NCBI RefSeq assembly: GCF_026342015.1
Contig: NZ_JAPENL010000002.1
Span: forward strand, 2,609,001-2,673,000
Direction: 5' to 3'
DNA length: 64,000 nt
DNA from: Micromonospora lupini
GTDB taxonomy: Bacteria > Actinomycetota > Actinomycetes > Mycobacteriales > Micromonosporaceae
Of the stretch, positions 59,798 to 64,000 are shown in pieces. The notes beneath the pieces are model-generated. The model was not told the origin of the DNA, made no database searches, and was given only the letters and a program-made list of their open reading frames with translations. A program made the translations under genes and the position numbers. The number at the start of each line of letters is the position of its first letter. Position 1 is the first letter of the stretch.

Positions 59798-61026
59798 CCA
59801 GCCGGGTGTCCATGCAGGAGCGCGAGCCGAGCACACAGGCACCGGTCGCGCCCCTTCCGCCTGTCGTGGCGCCGGCGACGACACCGGCCAGGCGACCGCG
59901 CCGCGCGGTGCTGGCAGTGGCGCTCGTCCTCGTGGTCGTCGCGCTTCTGGCCACCGGTCTGGCGGTGGCGTACGGGATCGAGCGCAGACCCGGAGGCGCC
60001 GCCGTCCCCGCCGTGCCGACCGTGCCGGCGCCGACGGCGTCCCGACAGCCGGCCCTGCGCGACCTGATGCCGCCGACGGTCCGGGTCGGCTCGGCCGCGG
60101 ACGGCCGGTGGATGAGCCTGGACGCCGAGTACGGCGAACTGCTCGGCTCGGAGTTCGACGCGATCACCCCCGAGAACGCCATGAAGTGGGGCAACCTCGA
60201 ACCGTCGCCGGACGTGTACACGTGGGCGGGCGCGGATCAGCTCGTCGGCTTCGCCGAGCAACATGACCAGTCGGTCTACGGCCACACGCTGCTGGGGCGG
60301 AGCGACGTACCACGGTGGGTGGATCCGCAGTGGTCGGCCGAGCAGCTCCGGACGGTGCTGCGGGACCACGTGACCACAGTGGTGTCCCGCTACCGCGGTC
60401 GGGTCTGGGCGTGGGACGTGATCAACGAGGCGCTCGACGAGGACGGTTCGCTGCGCGACACGATGTGGCTGCGCAAGCTCGGCCCCGGCTACGTCGCCGA
60501 GGTGTTCCGGTGGGCGCACGCGGCCGACCCCGGTGCGCGGCTGTTCATCAACGACTACGGCGTCGAGGGCCGGACCCGCAAGGCCGACGGGCTCCTGGAC
60601 CTCGTACGCGAGCTGCGTCGCGCCGGCGTGCCGGTCGACGGGGTCGGGTTCCAGAGCCACCTGCGCTGGGACGAGCAGCCCCGCGACATGGTGGGCAACC
60701 TGCGGCGCTTCGCGCGGTTGGGCGTCTCGGTGGCGATCACCGAACTCGACGTACGCATCGCGCTGCCGGAGACCCCCGCGAAGCGCGACCGCCAGGCGGC
60801 GCTCTACCGGAAGGTGCTGCAGGCCTGCCTCGCCGTGCCCGCCTGCGTCTCATTCACCGTCTGGGGCTTCAGCGACGCCCGTAGCTGGATCCCGAGCTAC
60901 CACGCGGGTTACGGTGCCGCCTGCATCTTCGACGCGGCCCTGGTCCCCAAACCGGCCCACGCCGCCCTCATGGACCAACTCCGCCGGCTTCCGTCCCCCA
61001 CCGGAGCCGGGCCAGGCCCGGGCTGA
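59794..61026 (+). CDS. Membrane-anchored GH10 glycosidase of the exopolysaccharide cluster
   Basis: 410 residues from the GTG at 59794, 4 bases inside the previous gene. A membrane helix (about 38-60) anchors the catalytic barrel outside. GH10 catalytic acids are present: acid/base E212 in WDVINEAL and nucleophile E317 in ITELDVR. The usual HTLVWHSQ is changed to HTLLGRSD, losing the Trp-His pair that shapes the -1/-2 subsites of xylanases. It likely cleaves the polymer made by the cluster or a non-xylan glycan rather than plant xylan. Confidence 0.88.
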   Translation: MTSRVSMQEREPSTQAPVAPLPPVVAPATTPARRPRRAVLAVALVLVVVALLATGLAVAYGIERRPGGAAVPAVPTVPAPTASRQPALRDLMPPTVRVGSAADGRWMSLDAEYGELLGSEFDAITPENAMKWGNLEPSPDVYTWAGADQLVGFAEQHDQSVYGHTLLGRSDVPRWVDPQWSAEQLRTVLRDHVTTVVSRYRGRVWAWDVINEALDEDGSLRDTMWLRKLGPGYVAEVFRWAHAADPGARLFINDYGVEGRTRKADGLLDLVRELRRAGVPVDGVGFQSHLRWDEQPRDMVGNLRRFARLGVSVAITELDVRIALPETPAKRDRQAALYRKVLQACLAVPACVSFTVWGFSDARSWIPSYHAGYGAACIFDAALVPKPAHAALMDQLRRLPSPTGAGPGPG

Positions 61027-61104
61027 GCCCACCCCCCGGTGGCCGTAAGGCGCCGCGCCACCAACCTCCGAGCGTTGACGACATGCGTCGGTGAAAGGAA
61101 GATC

Positions 61105-62655
61105 GTGTCCGCGCACACCCAGTTCCTCACTGCTGTCACCCCACAGCAGGCACCGCGGTTCGACCCCGATCTGGGGGTGATCACGCCCCCCTCCAACGGC
61201 ATGGCCCGATCCGTGTTCGCGCGTCCGGCGCCGCGGGCCAACTGGCGGCGACGCTACGTGGCCTGGCTGGTGCTGCTCGACGTGCTCGCCGCCCTGGCCG
61301 CCAGCCGGACGGTGATCGCCCTGCTCGACGAGGCCGATGCCGGCTTCTGGGACCAGCGGGTCCTGGGCAACATCAGCTCCTTCACCCTGGTGGCGAACGT
61401 CGGTGTGCCGGCGGGGTGGCTGGTCCTGCTCGTCGCGGCCGGGGCGTACGACAGGCGGGCCCTCGGGCTGGGCACCGAGGAGCTGAAGCGAGTGGCCCGG
61501 GCGAACCTCGCGATGGCCGCCACGGTGTCCTTCCTGGCGCTCGGCTTCAAGAAGGACCTGTCCCGGGCGACGGTCGCCGCCATCATCATCTGCCTGCTGC
61601 TCTACACGCTTGTGGCGCGGTTCGCCGCCCGGGTGGTGCTGCGCCGAATCCGGCGCACCGGGCGGGCGGCGCAGAAGGTGCTTCTTGTCGGTCGGCTCGC
61701 CGACGCGCTCGCCCTGCACGAGGTGGTGACCCGCAACTACGGCGCCGGGCTGCACCCGGTCGCCATCCACCTGCCCCGTCACCCGAGCCCGGGTGCGCGG
61801 GTGACGGCCCCGGTCCCGGTGTACGTGGGCTGGGACCTGGTCCCGCTGGTCCGGCAGTTGGGGGCGGACACCATCGCGGTGTGCGGCCCCGCCAGCCTGG
61901 AGTCGTACGAGCTGCGCAAACTGGCGTGGCAGTTGGAGGGCACCGGCCTCAACCTGGTGGTGGTCCCGCAGGTCACCGACGTCACCGGTCCGCGCATCCA
62001 CGTCCGGCCGATCGAGGGCCTGCCGCTGCTCAATGTGGACGAGCCGACGATCTCCGGCCTGTCGCTGCTGGCCAAGAACGTGCTCGACCGGGTCACCGCC
62101 CTGGTGGGCCTCGTCGTCCTGAGCCCGGTGCTGCTCGCCATCGCGCTGGCCGTCAAGGCCAGCGGCCCGGGGCCGGTGATGTTCCGCCAGACCCGGATCG
62201 GCCACGAGGGCCGGGCGTTCAAGGTCTGGAAGTTCCGGACCATGTACATCGACGCCGAGGATCGGCTGGCGGCCCTACGGGACCGGAACGAGAGCGACGG
62301 GCTCCTCTTCAAGATGAAGGACGATCCCCGGGTCACCCCGATCGGCCGACACCTGCGGGCGCTCTCACTGGACGAGCTGCCCCAGCTCATCAACGTGCTG
62401 CTGGGGCAGATGTCGCTTGTGGGCCCGCGCCCGCTGCCCACCGAGGACGACGACTACCGCGGTGACGTACGCCGGCGGCTGCTGGTGCGACCGGGCATCA
62501 CCGGCCTCTGGCAGATCTCCGGTCGCTCCGACGTGACCTGGGACGACGCGGTCCGGCTGGACCTGCACTACGTGGACAACTGGTCGCTGCTCTACGACCT
62601 GGCCATCCTCTGGAAGACGGTGAGCGTCGTGCTGGCCCGCAGGGGCGCGTACTGA
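61105..62655 (+). CDS. Polyprenyl-phosphate sugar-1-phosphate transferase (WbaP/CpsE type)
   Basis: 516 residues from the GTG at 61105 with AAAGGAAG 4 bases upstream. Four N-terminal helices, a CoA-binding-like domain (VLLVGRLADALALHEVV), a fifth helix (VTALVGLVVLSPVLLAIAL), and the catalytic C-domain with VWKFRTMYIDAED, SLVGPRPLPTEDDDY and VRPGITGLWQISGRSD. It starts synthesis by loading a sugar phosphate onto undecaprenyl phosphate. The gene closes the block, 78 bases after the GH10 gene. Confidence 0.94.
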   Translation: MSAHTQFLTAVTPQQAPRFDPDLGVITPPSNGMARSVFARPAPRANWRRRYVAWLVLLDVLAALAASRTVIALLDEADAGFWDQRVLGNISSFTLVANVGVPAGWLVLLVAAGAYDRRALGLGTEELKRVARANLAMAATVSFLALGFKKDLSRATVAAIIICLLLYTLVARFAARVVLRRIRRTGRAAQKVLLVGRLADALALHEVVTRNYGAGLHPVAIHLPRHPSPGARVTAPVPVYVGWDLVPLVRQLGADTIAVCGPASLESYELRKLAWQLEGTGLNLVVVPQVTDVTGPRIHVRPIEGLPLLNVDEPTISGLSLLAKNVLDRVTALVGLVVLSPVLLAIALAVKASGPGPVMFRQTRIGHEGRAFKVWKFRTMYIDAEDRLAALRDRNESDGLLFKMKDDPRVTPIGRHLRALSLDELPQLINVLLGQMSLVGPRPLPTEDDDYRGDVRRRLLVRPGITGLWQISGRSDVTWDDAVRLDLHYVDNWSLLYDLAILWKTVSVVLARRGAY

Positions 62656-62679
62656 CCTGGGGCTCGCACCCGCCCCACG

Positions 62680-62715
62680 GCGACGGGCGGCGGCCCCGCG
62701 GCCACCGCCCGTCGC
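62680..62715. terminator. Bidirectional terminator hairpin
   Basis: Arms 62680-62690 and 62705-62715 form a perfect 11-bp stem with a GC-rich 14-base loop, between the convergent sugar transferase and LCP genes. Confidence 0.75.
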
Positions 62716-62754
62716 GTACCCCGATCGGCCGGCCTGTCCCGCGCCGGCCCCCTG

Positions 62755-63834
62755 TCACTTCTTGGAGCCGAGGCTGACGATCTCACCGACCGAGTCGCGC
62801 CGGACCGCGTCGTAGAACGTCTTGACCCGCGCCTTGTCCGCGAACACCACGCTCTCCGAGCCGACCTGACCGGTGCCCTTGGTGGGGCTGGTCAGGAACG
62901 TCATGTTGCCGCCCCGGACCCCGCGCAGTTGGGTCGCCATGTCCAGCAGGGACAGGTCCTTGTCCACCGAGACCGAGTTCGAGGTGGCCTTCAGGAAGCT
63001 GTTGAGCTTGGCGGGGTTGGTGATGATGCCGCCGGACGACGCCTTGTCGATGATCGCGCGGATCACCTGCTGCTGATGGCGGATCCGGGCGAAGTCGCCC
63101 TCCGCGAACTGCTTGCGCTGACGCGAGTAGTCCAGGGCGGCCTCACCGTCCATCCGCTGCACGCCCTGCTTGAAGGTGCGAAACGGCGGGTGGATCGACG
63201 TGAAGCTCTTCTCCGAGTCGATGTCGACGCCGCCCAACGCGTCGATGATCTCCTTGAAGCCGGCAAAGTCGATAAGGGCCACATGGTCCACCCGGACCCC
63301 GGTGAACGACTCCACGGTCTGCACCATGAGCGGCACCCCACCCCAGGCGTAGGCCGCGTTGACCTTCGCGTCCCGGCCGCCGTGGTTGCCGTCCTTCGAC
63401 TTCGGCACCGGCACCCAGGTGTCCCGCGGGATCGAGATCAGTTGTGCGCTCGACCGGTCCTTCGGCAGGTGGGCCAGGATGATCGTGTCGGTGCGCGACC
63501 CGCTCGTCCGCTCCGGGTCACGGGAGTCGCTGCCCAGGATCATGATGTTCGTGGCGCCCGTGACGGCCGGCTTGGGGCGGGACTGCTCGGGCACCCCGTC
63601 GAAGGCGTCGACCCGCTCGATGTCCGACTCGACCGATCGTAGGTAGAGCCCGCCCGCCACCGCGCCACCGGCGCCCAGCACCACAAGCACCAGCAGGCTG
63701 ATCAGGAGGACTCGCCGCCACCGGCGACGCGGCCGCGAAGCGTCCGGAGTGGATCCCTCGGTGGGCTCCGGAGAGCCGGCGACATCTGTGGTCGGGTCCG
63801 TCCCAGGCTCCGAGGTCTGTTCACGATGTGGCAT
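62755..63834 (-). CDS. LytR-CpsA-Psr (LCP) family glycopolymer transferase
   Basis: 359 residues from the ATG at 63834, with TAGCAT 7 bases before it. A Pro/Thr-rich cytoplasmic N-terminus, one helix (about 48-70), then the LCP domain: MILGSDSR, RTDTIILAHLPKDRSSAQLISIPRDTWV with the polyprenyl-phosphate binding Args, and DYSRQRKQFAEGDFARIRHQQQ. LCP enzymes move polymers from a lipid carrier to peptidoglycan. Its place beside the exopolysaccharide block suggests that it anchors that polymer. Confidence 0.93.
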   Translation of the reverse strand: MPHREQTSEPGTDPTTDVAGSPEPTEGSTPDASRPRRRWRRVLLISLLVLVVLGAGGAVAGGLYLRSVESDIERVDAFDGVPEQSRPKPAVTGATNIMILGSDSRDPERTSGSRTDTIILAHLPKDRSSAQLISIPRDTWVPVPKSKDGNHGGRDAKVNAAYAWGGVPLMVQTVESFTGVRVDHVALIDFAGFKEIIDALGGVDIDSEKSFTSIHPPFRTFKQGVQRMDGEAALDYSRQRKQFAEGDFARIRHQQQVIRAIIDKASSGGIITNPAKLNSFLKATSNSVSVDKDLSLLDMATQLRGVRGGNMTFLTSPTKGTGQVGSESVVFADKARVKTFYDAVRRDSVGEIVSLGSKK

Positions 63835-63841
63835 GGGCGCG

Positions 63842-63847
63842 ATGCTA
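63842..63847 (-). promoter_or_regulatory. -10 box of a probable leaderless LCP promoter
   Basis: TAGCAT on the minus strand, 7 bases before the ATG at 63834. Confidence 0.4.
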
Positions 63848-63944
63848 CTGAAGCTGGTTCTCCGCCGCGTACCCTCGCCCCACCGCGACGGCCACGCCCA
63901 CCACCGGTACCCCGGCGACGACATCGGCGTGGCATCGTGACCGG

Positions 63945-64000
63945 GTGCGGCTGACCTCGATCCACACGTACCCCGTCAAGGGCTGCCACCGCCTCGACCA
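63945..64000 (+). CDS. MOSC-domain protein, 5' end only
   Basis: The GTG at 63945 opens MRLTSIHTYPVKGCHRLD and runs off the window. The IYPVKG-type motif is the start of the MOSC N-terminal beta-barrel domain. Proteins with this domain handle molybdenum cofactor or sulfur transfer. Only 18 codons are visible, so the call rests on this motif. Confidence 0.6.
   Translation, partial: MRLTSIHTYPVKGCHRLD

Overview
The window is high-GC actinobacterial chromosome with dense, often overlapping genes, many GTG starts and SD-less promoters. Gene content fits the family Micromonosporaceae, most likely Micromonospora: secreted GH12-CBM2 cellulase under a CebR-type operator, PL3 pectate lyase, a stand-alone ctaD, and a clpS-mec-cysO-cysM-rph-rdgB block syntenic with Mycobacterium tuberculosis Rv1330c-Rv1341. 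The genus is an inference from memory of families, not from a database search. No tRNA, rRNA, CRISPR array, insertion sequence or prophage was seen.

1-12 kb: a two-component pair (kinase cut by the window edge), a MacB-type ABC exporter, several single-gene units (F420-type oxidoreductase, NAD(P)-binding protein, serine hydrolase, pentapeptide repeat protein, membrane-anchored beta-sandwich protein), DacB and an aquaporin. 12-29 kb: HesB-like protein, beta-family protein, sulfotransferase, cupin, GH15, pectate lyase, threonine synthase, a LigD-like phosphoesterase with a degraded ligase domain, aldo/keto reductase, a split-signal amidase, GH12 cellulase, FAD monooxygenase, ctaD and an MFS transporter. 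29-44 kb: NAD salvage (pncB-pncA), a large LuxR-type ATPase regulator, a degenerate GTPase-like protein, then the conserved block clpS, DUF2017, mec, cysO, cysM, a metallo-beta-lactamase-fold protein, two GT4 glycosyltransferases, rph and rdgB. In this block Mec and CysM act with the sulfur carrier CysO in cysteine synthesis.

44-51.5 kb: a tightly coupled histidine-degradation operon read on the minus strand, rpiR-hutU-M20 hydrolase-hutF-hutI-hutH, which should turn histidine into glutamate and formate, with the M20 enzyme probably doing the last deformylation. 51.6-53.6 kb: a membrane pseudoprotease. 53.6-63.8 kb: an exopolysaccharide locus with two GT2 enzymes, a polymerase/ligase, a flippase, a pyruvyl transferase, an unusual membrane-anchored GH10 enzyme and a polyprenyl-phosphate sugar transferase, followed by an LCP ligase that could fix the polymer to the cell wall. 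The window ends inside a MOSC-domain gene.

The most notable signals are: a CysO whose di-glycine is buried by a 40-residue repetitive tail; the LigD-like protein with intact phosphoesterase residues but an Arg in place of the ligase lysine; the exopolysaccharide cluster with its GH10; an RpiR/SIS regulator leading a hut operon; about twelve genes with a -10 box placed for leaderless transcripts; and short direct repeats that duplicate gene 3' ends.
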